64,000 nucleotides of DNA, from NCBI GenBank assembly GCA_021307315.1, contig JAJSPD010000001.1:806001-870000 (forward strand), given 5' to 3'. Source of the DNA: Bisporella sp. PMI_857 (Eukaryota; Ascomycota; Leotiomycetes; Helotiales; Helotiaceae). Each line of letters begins with the position of its first letter. Positions within the stretch are counted from its first letter, which is position 1. The position numbers and the translations under genes were made by a program. The notes under the pieces are model-generated. The model searched no databases. It worked only from the letters and a program-made list of their open reading frames with translations, and was not told where the DNA came from. Shown one piece after another: positions 34,865-47,493 of this stretch.

Positions 34865-37800
34865 ATGACACAGAGCGCGTCAGATGCGCAACAGAATGAA
34901 CAAATACGTGGTGAGTAGATCACCCTCACACATATAGCGAGGAAATTTAACAACTCTCGTATGTAGATGTAACTCCTGAAAGTGGTGCCGCAACGCAATA
35001 TAATGGAAACTCGACACCAAAAACAAATGGTGAAGGTGGCAAAGGTCTGGAGGATGACGAGCGTCCCAGCAAAAGGCGCCGAGTCAGCGATTCCATCGCA
35101 GAACCAGTGAAGCCAGCGAAGAAGAAAGTCGAGTCACCGCCGTGGAAGACAGCGAAAGCCGAAGGCCCATCATCATTTACGCAAGATGGGAAGCGGAAGT
35201 CCGGCCGTGTCAATCAACTGCCCCTTGAGTTACAACCTCCTTCAGCAAAGCGGACAACGCGTGGCGCTATCCAAAAAACTTACTCGAATAAGAACAAAAA
35301 TGGCAATACCAAAGGCACAAACTCTCTCGGAGCACGCGACATATCTTCAGCTAAAGGAAATGGATCCAAAAAACATCATTTCGCTGGATCCCCTCAACAA
35401 CCTCATAGTTTGCCAGCAAAAGCGCCGTCATCTGTCAAGCAGCCTCATAAGAAGTCTTTGCCAACAGAAGAATCCTCTACCCCTGTACGATCCCACAGAA
35501 AAAAAGTAGCAACTTCCCAAGAATCACAATCCGTGCCAGCTCGGGTTCGAGCCTCTTCCTCGCGTCGTTCCGGGCGAGTACACGATCTGAATGAGGATGA
35601 AGTGGTCACGCATTCAAACACCTCAAAAAGAGTCGAGGGATCAATTTCAAGTCCAAAAACAAAGCTTTCATTTTTGAAACTTAAAGTCAGGCGGGCTGAA
35701 CTGCCTGTGACACATCCTGGCCTGGTAATTCCACAACCAAGGAGATATACTACCTTGAAAGAGTTTTTAGATGCCGGTGCAAATATTCCAGTTGAACAGG
35801 GGGGACTCTTTAGCACAGATGAATCGCAGGATTACACGCCAGAGGCCATTGCCAGAGATGCACAAGTTCTTGTCCGCCTAGAAGATGCAGCGGCCCCTGG
35901 AGGTCTACTTAGCAGGGAGAACTGCTCAGTATATCAGCCAGAGGAGCAGTCTCAACCCCCACAACAATTTGCACATCATGATCACTTCAGTCGAGCTGCC
36001 GTTGTCTTCAGGAGGTTGATGGTATTAGAAGAGAGAAAACATCGAAGCAATGCTAAACGGTTAGCCGAGGCTTGTAGAGATGAATGGTACCGGAGGCAAC
36101 CAAAGTCTTCGGAACAGCTAGAGGCAGACGAGATGAAGGCTAATCAAGGCCGCTACAAGAATCTGGTGAAAGCCTTGCAAATGACTTGGGACAATGTAAG
36201 GTCGGAAATCAACCGTCGACGACTGCTAGAATGGGAAGCTGAGGAACAGGCTCGTGTGCGCAAAGCGCTAAACGAAGCGGTTGATATCTCAACTCAGAAG
36301 CTAGAGGCGAGGAGGGCACGACACGATTCTGAGATATCCTCGGACGATGATAATGACGAAGAGGATGACATGAGAAGTCAAAGTGTAATGCAGGATGAAG
36401 ATAGCGGAGGCTCAGACTCAGAGAACGGGGAGAGCAATATGTCTTCATCAGGCTCTGAGGGAGATGAGGAAGACGTACCTCGACTAGATGCGACGGAGGA
36501 TGAGCACCTCTCAGTAGAGCAGCTGCGCGAAAAGTATGCGGCTTTACCTCTACTTGCAACCGAGCCTGATGACGATGAGATGGAAGGCATGGAGGCTATC
36601 GAAAACAAGGCGAGCGTTCGCGGGGGGGACGCAATCTTGGAGGATACATTTGATGACAGTGATGAATCGATAGACATGGATGATGATATGGGCTCGAGCG
36701 ACGAAGATCGTGATAGTGACGATGAACAGGATAGTGTGGAAGATAATGACGATGATGCCACCGAAGATTCTGCAGCTTTAGGTCTTCTTGGCTTCCTTGC
36801 CCCTGCGGACTTGAAATTGCTGAAATCTAGTCAAAATACTTCAGAGCCAGCCCTTTCTGACACAATAGATGTTCAAAGAGAGTTGATTGCAGAAGGACTG
36901 AAAGAGAAAACTCTGGAAACTGGAAATGTCGAATCATCTGAGCACGAGAAGGTCAGAGCATCAGTACAGTCATCGACAGAACCGTCAGCAACAGTGAAGC
37001 CAGTAACTGAGATCTTGGCAGCCAGTCCGGATCGCAGCAGTCAACCGACACCCATAACAGTGGAGACCAGACCATCTGATATAGACTCTGTGTCTTCCGT
37101 AGATCCTCAGCAAGCAAGCGGTCAAATAACGCAGAGTGCCACACCACAACCTAGCAATCTACTGAAGACTCCAATACCATTTCTTCTCAGGGGAACGCTC
37201 AGAGAGTATCAGCACTATGGACTAGATTGGCTTGCTGGTCTTTATGCGAATAATACTAATGGTATATTGGCTGACGAGATGGGTCTTGGCAAGACAATTC
37301 AAACCATAGCTTTGTTAGCCCACCTTGCTTGTGAACATGAAGTCTGGGGACCACATCTTGTCATCGTCCCGACAAGTGTCATGTTGAATTGGGAAATGGA
37401 GTTCAAAAAATTCTTGCCAGGTTTCAAGATATTAACCTATTATGGGAGTCAAGATGAGCGAAAAAGAAAGCGACAAGGATGGAAAAGGGACGAGGACAAA
37501 TGGAACGTGATTATTACTTCATATCAACTAGTGCTTCAGGACCAGGCTGTTTTCAAGCGGCGAAGGTGGCATTATATGATTCTCGATGAAGCCCACAACA
37601 TCAAAAATTTTCAATCACAAAGATGGCAAGCAATGTTGACGTTTAACACGCGAGCACGCCTTCTACTCACTGGGACTCCGCTTCAGAATAATTTAACAGA
37701 ACTATGGTCGTTGCTCTATTTCCTGATGCCATCGGATGGAACAGAACAAGGCGTGGGTGGGTTTGCCAATTTGAAAGAATTCCAAGACTGGTTCAAGAAA

Positions 37801-39810
37801 CCATCAGAGCAGATCTTAGAGCATGGCCGAGAACAAATGGACGACGAGTCGCGAGCGATTATTGCCAAACTGCACAAAGTTCTTCGGCCCTATTTGTTAA
37901 GAAGGCTTAAGGCAGATGTAGAAAAACAAATGCCTGCAAAGTACGAGCATGTCGAGTTTTGTCGTCTCTCCAAGAGACAACGAGAATTGTACGATGGATT
38001 TCTTAACAGAGAAGACACTAGAGGCACATTGGCTTCTGGTAATTATCTTTCCATCATAAATTGTCTCATGCAGCTCAGAAAAGTGTGCAACCATCCCGAT
38101 CTTTTCGTCGAAAGAGCAATCATGACCTCTTTTCCCATGGAAAAATCCGCCGTGGCAGATTATGAGATCAAAGATCTACTGATTAGACGGCAATTGCTTC
38201 AAGAGGACCCGATGAGCAAAGTCAGTTTGGAATTCTTGAATCTTGTCCCAACAAAACACGAGAGTCTTTCCAGTCACGTCACTTCAAGGGTATCTATGCT
38301 TAGTGCTCAGAAAATACTTATGGATATGCGAGAGGTCCAACGCACTAGAGCTCAGAGCGCTTTCACGGCCCTTGATCCTTCAACAGCGAAATCAAACCTT
38401 ATCTACCTCGAAAGTGCGTCTCGGTGGGGCAGATTTGAGGAGCTTCAGCATTGCGTCTATCTCAATGCACTCCGACGACAACAGAGACCTACTTATGGCA
38501 CTCGGCTTTTAGAAATTTTAACGTTGGAGGTGAATGAGCGACCATTGAAACCTCGCCCTAAGCGTCGGGATCAGATGCTGTTGTGGCTTGAAAATTCGTC
38601 ACCAGCTCTACGGGCAATGGTCCCAACTATGACTTCACGATCTCAGGCTCTTGAATCTACCATACAAAAATTTGCCTGTGTCACACCCCCTGTCATTGCC
38701 AGGGATCTGACTTCTCTAGTACTTACACCGAAGAATGCCAGCGACTTGCATATGTCTGTATCCTCGACTAGCAGAGATGTATTCCATGAGGCGCGCATGA
38801 GGCTATCTATACAGTTTCCTGATAAACGGTTACTCCAGTATGATTGTGGAAAGCTACAAACGCTTGCCAAGCTCCTGCGGAAGCTCCAGGACGGCGGTCA
38901 TCGAGCCCTCATATTTACGCAAATGACAAAGGTCCTTGACATTCTTGAACAATTTCTCAACATTCATGGCTATAAATACCTTCGCCTTGATGGCTCAACA
39001 AAGGTGGAGCAACGCCAAATTCTCACCGATCGCTTCAACAATGACAATCGCATCCTAGTTTTTATTTTGTCTAGTCGATCTGGCGGTTTAGGCATAAATC
39101 TCACTGGCGCTGATACTGTAATATTCTACGATCTTGATTGGAACCCTGCAATGGATAAGCAATGCCAGGACCGATGTCACCGCATCGGACAGACGCGTGA
39201 TGTTCATATCTATCGTTTAGTTTCCGAGCATACCATTGAAGCGAATATCCTCAGGAAAGCCAACCAGAAGCGCATGCTAGATGACGTCGTGATTCAGGAG
39301 GGTGAGTTCACCACGGACTATTTCAACAAAGCGTCTTCACGGGAAATAATAGAGCATGACTCAGATCTTCTGGATGGCGATGCACAAGCAAATGCTGCCA
39401 TGGATCGAGTTCTTGGTGGGCCAGTGAACGGCAAGGATGTCACAAAGGTTCTTGCACAGGCCGAAGACAAAGAGGATGTGGCAGCTGCTGCCATAGCTGA
39501 AAGAGAGGTCGTTATTACCGACGCAGCTGATTTCGAAGAGAACGCAGCAACTGCCTCCGCAACGCCTGCTGTACCAGGGACACCTTTTGAAGACGTGCAG
39601 ACACCAGGAGCGGAAGGCACACCAGTTCTGATGGGCATTATCGAGGAGGAGGAACTCAATGCCTGGGGCAGAAGAGTCGGGTCTACGGATGATTATATGT
39701 TGAGATTCATGTCCGAACAACTTAAAGATACTGCAGTGGAACTTCCTAAGGATAAGAATAGGAGCAAGCGAGGGAAGGATCATCGGAACCGGTCACACAG
39801 AGTGCGGTAA
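34865..39810 (+). CDS. SWR1: SWR1-complex ATPase, Snf2-family (Swr1)
   Basis: Two exons, 34865-34910 and 34967-39810; 4890 nt, 1629 residues. A 56 bp intron splits the codon after MTQSASDAQQNEQIR. Swr1 is the catalytic subunit that exchanges H2A for H2A.Z in nucleosomes. Visible order: basic Ser/Pro-rich N-terminus with KRRR; an HSA domain near 350-425 (AAVVFRRLMVLEERKHRSN); a long acidic tract near 475-620, probably contacting H2A.Z-H2B; then the Snf2 ATPase from LRGTLREYQHYGLDWL with DEMGLGKT near 784, DEAH near 889 and LLTGTPLQNN. A large insertion of ~300 residues, typical of INO80/SWR1 enzymes, precedes the C-lobe with LDGSTKVEQRQ, SGGLGINLTGADTVIFYDLD and CHRIGQTRDVHIYRL near 1320-1440. 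The stretch reads ILSSRSGG where the motif is usually ILSTRSGG. Confidence 0.95.
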
Positions 39811-40600
39811 TTCCAATGTATTCTATGTATAACATTACAAACACTATTCATTCTTTATAAGATAATAGTGGATGAACGAGGAGGTAAAGGTTTGGCGTTG
39901 TGTAGTGCATTGTAGGGAGTCTGGGGAAGTCGGTTTACTTCCAGAAACCTCAGTAATAGGTAGAAAACTGGAAAAGAAAAGCGGCTGATTTGTATAAACA
40001 TAATCCATCCTAAAATTATTAAAAACGAAGTATAAGACATATCAAAACTCTGGCTTATTAGTTCGAAAAACGCATCTACAATCGGCATACACCATCCAAT
40101 CAAACAAAGACCCTACAACTCCCCTGTTGTGTGATCGACCACTAGCTATTGCTCTACCTAACATATCCAGCCCCTTGAGATCGTAGATTTTCCTCACGTT
40201 AACATCCCATAAGATACTCTCTCACATTTTACAGTCCCTGGCGCTGAGCCAGTAAATGTTTACTGTTAATATTTTATGGATCCTTTTGACCAATAGCGTT
40301 GTATTCGGAGCTAGGTCCTCCTTTCACAGCTTGCCGATATTGCCGAGGACAGTTCCAACATCACTCGTATACCAGTAGTTGGGAAACTACTATTGAAACA
40401 GCTCTTCCTCCTGATACCTAGGTAACTGCTTACAGAAACCACTGCCTAGGTGTTCAAATAATCTCAGAAATTCTATCTATACATCCGGTTGTTAGGCTCG
40501 TTCTGCTAGAGCCTATCATTCATACCTACCTACCAGCCTAACAACGAGGTGAAATAATTTTCGGGCGAATATCAAGAAATATTGGCTTTAATATATCAAT
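39811..40600. other. Intergenic
   Basis: About 790 bp between SWR1 and the MBOAT-like gene. A minus-strand hydrophobic open frame at 39855-40103 is probably chance. I see no RNA gene. Confidence 0.45.
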
Positions 40601-41768
40601 ATGAATATTTCCCATTCCTCCAAGTTTGTCAAGAATGTTCCGCCAGCGTTCGAGCAACTTGGTCATGAGCTTCTTAAAGCAGCTGCTTTTATGCTTATCC
40701 CAGCGGAGCTTCTCTATTTTTCTATATACTTCCTCAGGAAAGGCTACTACAAGCTATATTGGATTTTGACAGCATTAAGCATTTCTACTCTTTGGGTAGC
40801 TCCAATTTTTTCACCAGTCTCCTGCGGGCCAGCAAGATGTTTACACTATTTTTCAAGTATGTTGGCCTACTTGCAGGCATGTATTTGAGTCAACTGACAG
40901 TTTTGAGTTGCAATTGGCACTATGAAACTATTGGATATTTGCGCCCGCCGCCATAGTCTCCCAAAATACATCGCAGGCATACAACCGGCCGACTGGTTAT
41001 ATCCTCTTTACCTCATAACAGAGCTACGATATGAGTCTTTCACTCCAAATCATGTTCGAGTACCGAGATATCGAGAGAACTTCAACGAGCCATTACAACT
41101 AAGTATTCATATTGCTGCTTTTGTAGTGCTCCAATCTCTACCTCAGGTTTTCCCGACAGTGCTTGCGTTTGAGGTTTTGCTTGCTATTTATATTATATGG
41201 ACGAGCATGCAGCTACTTTTGAGATACAAGAGCAGTCCTGCTTTGTTTGGGCCATTATACAAAGCAGATAGCTTAACAGGTTTTTGGTCAGAGACGTGGC
41301 GTACGTATCCTAACACATGCCAGGCGAAATCAGCTTGTCCCTCTAGATTAAACCTTCACTTGCATGCTGGTTCAAGGGACTGACTCTTTGATAGACAATG
41401 CATTCGCAGCACCCTGTACTTCATTAGCATATAGTCCCCTACGCTACGGACTTCCCAAATATGGCGTCCCAGTCGGGATCGCACGCTCTTTAGGGGTACT
41501 TGGAGCATTCGGACTTATGGCTATATTTCATGTCTATGCACTGAGTCCCCTGCTGAATAAGGAGTGTTTGAATCGAATCGGTGTCTTCTTCCTTCTCAAT
41601 GGCGTTGCAACAATTTCAGAAGCTGCTTTTTGGGGACACAGGAAGCATTGGCTGAAGACTACTATGGCTTGGATGTTTGAAACAAGTATTGCAACCTGGG
41701 TGGCCAATGGATTAAACTTTCCGAACGGGCTCTCTAAAATTCCATGGAGGGAGATTTGTGATGGTTGA
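40601..41768 (+). CDS. Wax-synthase-like membrane-bound O-acyltransferase (MBOAT)
   Basis: Three exons: 40601-40856, 40908-41300, 41395-41768; 1023 nt, 340 residues. The reading frame changes at each splice, and the two introns restore one continuous protein. It is largely hydrophobic, with about seven or eight membrane spans. Landmarks: MLIPAELLYFSIYFLRKGYY near 32-51, MKLLDICARRHSLPKYI near 90, WLYPLYLITELRYESFTPNH, PQVFPTVLAFEVLLAIYIIW, and the signature ADSLTGFWSETWHNAF near 205-220, containing the conserved His-bearing W-H motif of fungal wax-synthase-domain proteins such as Tri7-like acetyltransferases. The C-terminal half has RSLGVLGAFGLMAIFHVYAL, whose His is the likely second catalytic residue. 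The acyl acceptor is unknown. No biosynthetic partner lies next to it. Confidence 0.85.
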
Positions 41769-42166
41769 TATTTGCGATGGTTAAGGCAAAGATGTACACA
41801 TGATCTTGCATCACTTTTCTTGGTTGGTCCTAGATAACAGGTAATATAATGGATGAGATGGTACATCAAGGCCGTAGAATGTGCTATGAATGAATCACAA
41901 TGCTGTTTTCGTAATTTCAAGCGAGGTTTGAACAAAGTCTTCCTGGACCCTTGATTCCATCAAAGCCAGCTAAATTTAGAGAAGGTTGATGCACCTTATA
42001 GCCACACCGCTCTGGCAGAATCTAGATCCATCATTAACTACACGCAAAATGAAAGTGAGCGACATTTCTTAGTGAAATTATATGGGTTCTTCTTCTATCG
42101 TTTCTCGATGAATATCTACTAATCTCTAGTCTGGAATAATGCGACCAATACTACGTCATTTCAGCC
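41769..42166. other. Intergenic
   Basis: About 400 bp between the MBOAT-like gene and TRS130, containing the TRS130 promoter. I see no other feature. Confidence 0.45.
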
Positions 42167-45100
42167 ATGGAACAGCCATCATCAAGCTCCAAAGTAACAG
42201 GTAAAAGGCAGCAACAACAACCTTGATTCAAGTCAAACTGACCACACCTCACAGTTGAATATTTTGATCCTTATGGAGTGTACCCGCTCCTATCACCTGG
42301 GCTTTTGCCTCGACTTCCGCTTCGGAATCTCCATTGGGAGTCACATTCTGGACCTCTCCGCTCCATATCCTCTCTACACATCGACCTCATATCTACGCCT
42401 CATGTGCTGAGCCCTCTATCAACTACTGATGTGTCATTCAGGCCTGAATTCCCCAGAGTCAGGAGTGAGGACTCCGCCACTAGCCGCGATGATGGATTTC
42501 AAACACAAATTCTCGGGAATCCAGCTGGAGAAATTTTGGACACGCCAACTGGTCCTCCGAGGTCTGCGGTCACTCGTCGAAGACACCAAATTCCAGGGCT
42601 GCGACAGACACCATATTTGAAGGTATTCTTTCTGAGATGCGATGATGATTCTGCATATAAATCAAATGCACGGAGGCAGGTTCGAGAATGGATCAAAGAG
42701 TGTACACCCCCTACTCAAAGCACAACGAAGCTTAGTGCACAAGAGAACCACGACGCGTTTGAGTGGCTTGTAGTCCATGTAATTGTTCCAAATACAGCTG
42801 CTGCCACACAACCTCGATCCAGCACAGATAATGGATCAGGAGCCGGATGGAGGGGAGGCAGTTCACCTACGATTCTTGACAAATTACGTGCAGACTTCAA
42901 TGGCTCTTCCAAATCTGCCACTGATCATATTGCACAAATCCGCATTGGCGTGAATGATGTGCCATACGAAATGCTACCCCGTGTCGTTCCGGCAATACCA
43001 GGGTCATATACTGAGACTGCTCAAGAGAATGTGGAGGCTTGGGCGGATCTGATCAGCAAATTTAAGGAACTTATTCTCGCTTCTTTTGATTTGAGGGTCA
43101 GTCAATATGAAGAGGATATAAGGGAAAGGGATGCACAAAGAACGCTACCGGGGTGGAACTTTTGTACTTTTTTTGTGCTGAAGGAAGGTCTGGCCCGTGG
43201 TTTCGAAAGTGTTGGGCTCGTTGAGGATGCCTTAGTAGGATATGATGAGCTTGCGGTGGGTCTTGATGCTGTTGTCAGAGAACAAACTTTGACAAGTTCG
43301 GGACCAGCACATGGTGGCTTGTTTTTGCCATATACTGAGGATCTGAAGCGTCTAGTCGAGAAATCTAAATCTGCCATATTGAAAGATACAAGGACTGAGA
43401 ACGGAGTTGCCAACTTCGAAGAGCCGATAGATTTGCAATCCTCTGGCGACACGTCCGACAGTGATATCGACGAGATTCCGCTGAATGCAGCGAAAAAGCG
43501 GTACAGAGAACTCATTCTTGCGAATAATATTTCAATATTTGACTTCAGATGCTATGTATTCGCTCGGCAACTTTCACTATTACTTCGGCTTGCAAATGCC
43601 TCGTCTTCGCAAGAAGAGTTACTTGCAAAGTTGAAAGAGCAGCGCGAGTCAAGCCTCCAAGGCGTAGCGACCAGGTTCCCTACTTCTCAACCTTCAGAAG
43701 ACGCTGAGAACTTGGCAATGCTCGGAGAGATCTGCAGAAGATCCATGGACTTCATTGCATCCATATCTAATATCATAAGAGATGATATTTGGGCATCCCA
43801 AATGTCTTTTTTGTCCGATAACGAGGACAAGGAGCAGCCTCATGCCTTGCAAAATGATTCGTTAGTAGCCCGCATAGTTGACAATATCGTATCGTCCTTT
43901 ACATTTTCCGTTGCGCAACAGATCCTTGCTCAGACATCTACGAAAGCATTACCTATACCTCCATCAACTTTAGCTCCACCTAGTAGCAAAATTAGCATTG
44001 ATGGCCAAGAGCCAAAGGCTGCGATTCCAGAACCAAAGACAATGATGCATCCAGCCAGAAGTAGTTCTCTAGCAATCCGCTCACCTTCTCGGGAGCCTTC
44101 TAGCCCAGGAACATCTCCTAGCGGTCGACGATCTAGTGTTCCGGATCGGCAATCAGAAAGAGGCTCTGTCTCTTCAACATTTTTAAAAGCTGGGCTAGAA
44201 GAGCTTGCTGCTCATAGGGCCGGTCTTTATCTCCTGTCCCGAAATGTGCTAGAGCAGGTTGGGAGCGATCGAAGCTGGAGCGTTGGCTGGCGGGAGGTTA
44301 CAAAACTGCAATACAATGGCGCCGAGCATATGGATGAAGTAGATCTCAATGATGAGAAAGAATCTCAGTCTAGCTCGAGTAGTTCTCTACACTCCCTCAC
44401 TTCCTCGATTTTACATGGCATTCAGAGCAAGCTCCTCCGTGTAGCCCTAGATAACAAAGACGACTACTATCGCTTGTATGAGACACTGACAGACAAAGCC
44501 CTGCGACATTTTAAAGTCGCAAGTCATACTCAATCAGCATTGGCCACCATGGCTGATCTCGCTGTACTCAAATTCTACCTCAAGGATTTTGCAGCTGCAG
44601 CTTCATACTTCTACCAGATAACGCCTTCCTATAACGAGGCTGGGTGGATGCAAATAGAGCTTTCAATGCTTGTGATGTATGCGGAGAGCCTAAAGCAGCT
44701 TCAGCGCAAAGATGAATATATTCGCGTTGTATTGAAGCTCCTCTCCAAGGCTGCTATGGCTGAAAACGCCAGACGGTTAACCAAATCTACGGTTCTGTTT
44801 AGTTACAATCAGATAAGCCATGAAGAGATTGTACCACGGGAACCTTATCTTGAAGAACTGCTCCAAATAACAAGTACTCTCGATCGCAATGTTCAAGTAC
44901 CGCTTTCAAATTTCTTCAGCCATGTCGAAGTTGTGGACACACCTCGATATCATCCAGAACAAGACAGCTTTGCCCTCACCATCAAGCTTTCTTACTTGCT
45001 CTCCGAAAGCTTTACTATTGATAAGGCAAGAGTACGAATTGGAGCAATTACTGGAGATGCTAATAGAGAAATCTGGCTCGAAAGTGATGGTCCTACGAAG

Positions 45101-46957
45101 TGTGATTATGGAAAGGTTCAAGTCCATGTTCGAAGCAACGTGAGTGTTTGCAATTATGAACTCCTCTACGGCTAACCATATTTTCTACAGTCTATTATAC
45201 CTGGTGCATATACTGTCAATCATGTCAGCCTTTATGCTAGCAATATCATTCTGAAGTATGAGCATGGAAACCTAAGTCAAGCAATTGAGAAACATGACCG
45301 GTTTCTCAGATGTCCCAAATTTCTTATTCATCAGCAGGCCGATGCATTAGATGTTAAACTTTATGCTTCAAAGTACATGCATTTGGACCGGAACCGATCT
45401 TTGGAGATCGAGCTTTCCTCAGGTTGGAATAATGTCCAGAAGGGAGAGCTTCACGTTCGAGCAGCAACTGCTGGATTGCGGTTGCAGACTAGCGAGGCTA
45501 AACTAGTCAAGGGCACTCTCGAGTTGTCTAAGAAGGCGGAAGCAGGAGTTCTTGCGTTTGGTGCTATGGGTAGAGGGTCGGTCGCTAAAATCCGGATTCC
45601 ATTCAACCTTGAACAGGAGGTTGATGAGATATCCTTGAGACTGGAGACGTCTTATACTACTGAAAGGGGAGACTTTTTATTCGCGAACACTCCACGCTTG
45701 TCTATCATGCTGCCCTTAGGCGTCAATGTACAAGACGTATTCAAGCACAAGGCACTGTTCTCTCGATTCACAATCTCATCTGCTACTAGCAGTCCATTGC
45801 GCCTTTTAAGCTCCAGGCTAGAAAGTTCAGAGGTATTCCAGGCTGAAAGTGGAACTGGCCTCACCAAGTCAGTTGTAATTTTCCCACGACAACCTGCATC
45901 AATGCTTTACAAAATCACGAAAGTTTCTTCAGAAACGATGAGCCCGAAGGCTAGAAAGGCAAAATCTTCATTATCCCTAATCTTACACTATATCACTCTC
46001 GAAGAGGAGATCGACAACGCTATTACCTTAGCGCTTCACCAAAGCCTAAGAAATACGCCATTGTATTCATACATTCGTCTCGTCATACCATTAGTGCTTT
46101 CGGAGCTTCGTGCACAGATGTCACCAGAGGATATTGAGCGTACTGCTATACTGCATGAGGTATCAACGGCAGCCCTTGCGAATGCGCGATGGAAAGAACA
46201 TCTCAATGGCCTCGGTCGTCTACCAGACGGCAATGCAGACTCATCGAACCTGCTAGTTGGCCAACTACTAAAGTGGCAGCAAGAGAATCCTGTCGTTCCT
46301 TTACTACCCATTTCTTTGGATGATGCAACCATTGATGACAGTCGTTCAATAATCATTCCTGTCGATGTGCCACCGGTCACAGTTGTGCACACAGCTGATT
46401 TGAGGCTGCCAAGGTCATTGTCTACTGATATAGTGCTGCCATCCATGCAACCAATCTCAGCGTTATTGAGAATAAAGTGGACAAGAATCTGGGGCAGTGA
46501 CGTTCAATCACCTCCTGTAACATCGAATGAATCCAGCAAATTAGAGTTTATTTACGAATTGTCTGGACCAGCTGATACATGGCTCATTGGTGGTCGACGA
46601 AAGGGGCATTTCAAACTGCCTTTAGATTCCCAAGAATCGACATCCGATCTATGCTTTACGGTCATATTGATTCCGTTACGGGAGGGATTCTTGCCATATC
46701 CAAGCTTAGAAATCAGACCAGCTCCAGTCATAAAGATCATACAGCCTGGGCCATCTAGCAGTCAAGGAGCAGCGCCTCCTTCTGAAGCAGCTCTAACGTG
46801 CGAGACAGATTATAGGAATTCTGGCGAGACTATTCGAGTTATCAGCGATGCACGAAAGACGACGGTTAGTTTGGATGCTAGTGGGCCTCAAGGAGGCGCC
46901 TGGCTACTTGAGAGCGAAAGAAGAGGAGGTGGAATTGAGGAAACTGCTCTAGGATAG
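42167..46957 (+). CDS. TRS130: TRAPP II complex subunit Trs130/TRAPPC10
   Basis: Three exons: 42167-42200 (34 nt), 42255-45139, 45191-46957; 4686 nt, 1561 residues. It starts MEQPSSSSKVTVEYFDPYGV and continues YLKVFFLRCDDDSAYKSNAR, REWIKECTPP, FEWLVVHVIVP and LDKLRADFN. These belong to the N-terminal TRAPPC10 region, which is followed by the helical solenoid (ARGFESVGLVEDALVGYDEL, TLTDKALRHFKVASHTQSAL). The C-terminal third from about residue 880 is beta-rich (RVRIGAITGD, SGWNNVQKGELHVRAATAGL). Trs130 is a scaffold of the TRAPP II complex, the Rab exchange factor for Ypt31/32 (Rab11) at the trans-Golgi. A Ser/Pro-rich insert near 590-650 is probably disordered. Length is in the range usual for filamentous fungi. 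The tiny first exon supplies the only reasonable start. Confidence 0.93.
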
Positions 46958-47493
46958 AACCCTTGAGCTGAAATTTAAAACACTTTATCACCCTCCAAAG
47001 ACCTTGCCCATGAACTAAACTAGAGAAATCTTGTGCAATATCTTGCTTCTATTTTGCACAATGAGCTTTGGTATACTTGCAATTGAGGAGTACCGTCATC
47101 GCATTTTGATTGCTAAAATCACTCTTTGGCCTTATCTCCAGACGCAGATATCTGTCGTTTCTTGGTTGCATTCAGGTGGGGCTTGAGATACTGGGATCCC
47201 CTACTTACCAGGTTCCCAGCAAATAGCAAGCTTTGCAATCCCACACACTACTGCACCAATTCTGGTAGCTGCACCCCGAGTCAGAAGAATTACTGATGAT
47301 CTGTCGGTCATGCCGCCCTTATCCAGTGATAAGATACCATCTGAATCGTAAATAGATGTAATTAGATATAGTTTCCCTAGGACCTAGTCAGGTACGCCGA
47401 TAGCTTTAAGAGCCAGAATGCCCCACGCCTGTTCGAGCTCTCCTCCATCGTCTTACCTTTACATTTTACAATCTTGCAAGAGAAAACGGTAAT
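46958..47493. other. Intergenic
   Basis: About 540 bp, containing the TRS130 3' end and the permease promoter. I see no other gene. Confidence 0.45.

Noticed and set aside
35186..39783. Several long open frames on either strand within SWR1, such as 35445-35816 and 36378-36761 on the minus strand
   Set aside because: They are antisense or shifted shadows of the SWR1 coding sequence, many Ser-rich because they mirror its acidic GAT/GAA codons.
39855..40103. Hydrophobic 82-codon minus-strand open frame after SWR1
   Set aside because: AT-rich DNA readily yields such frames; no family features, and it lies in the SWR1 3' region.
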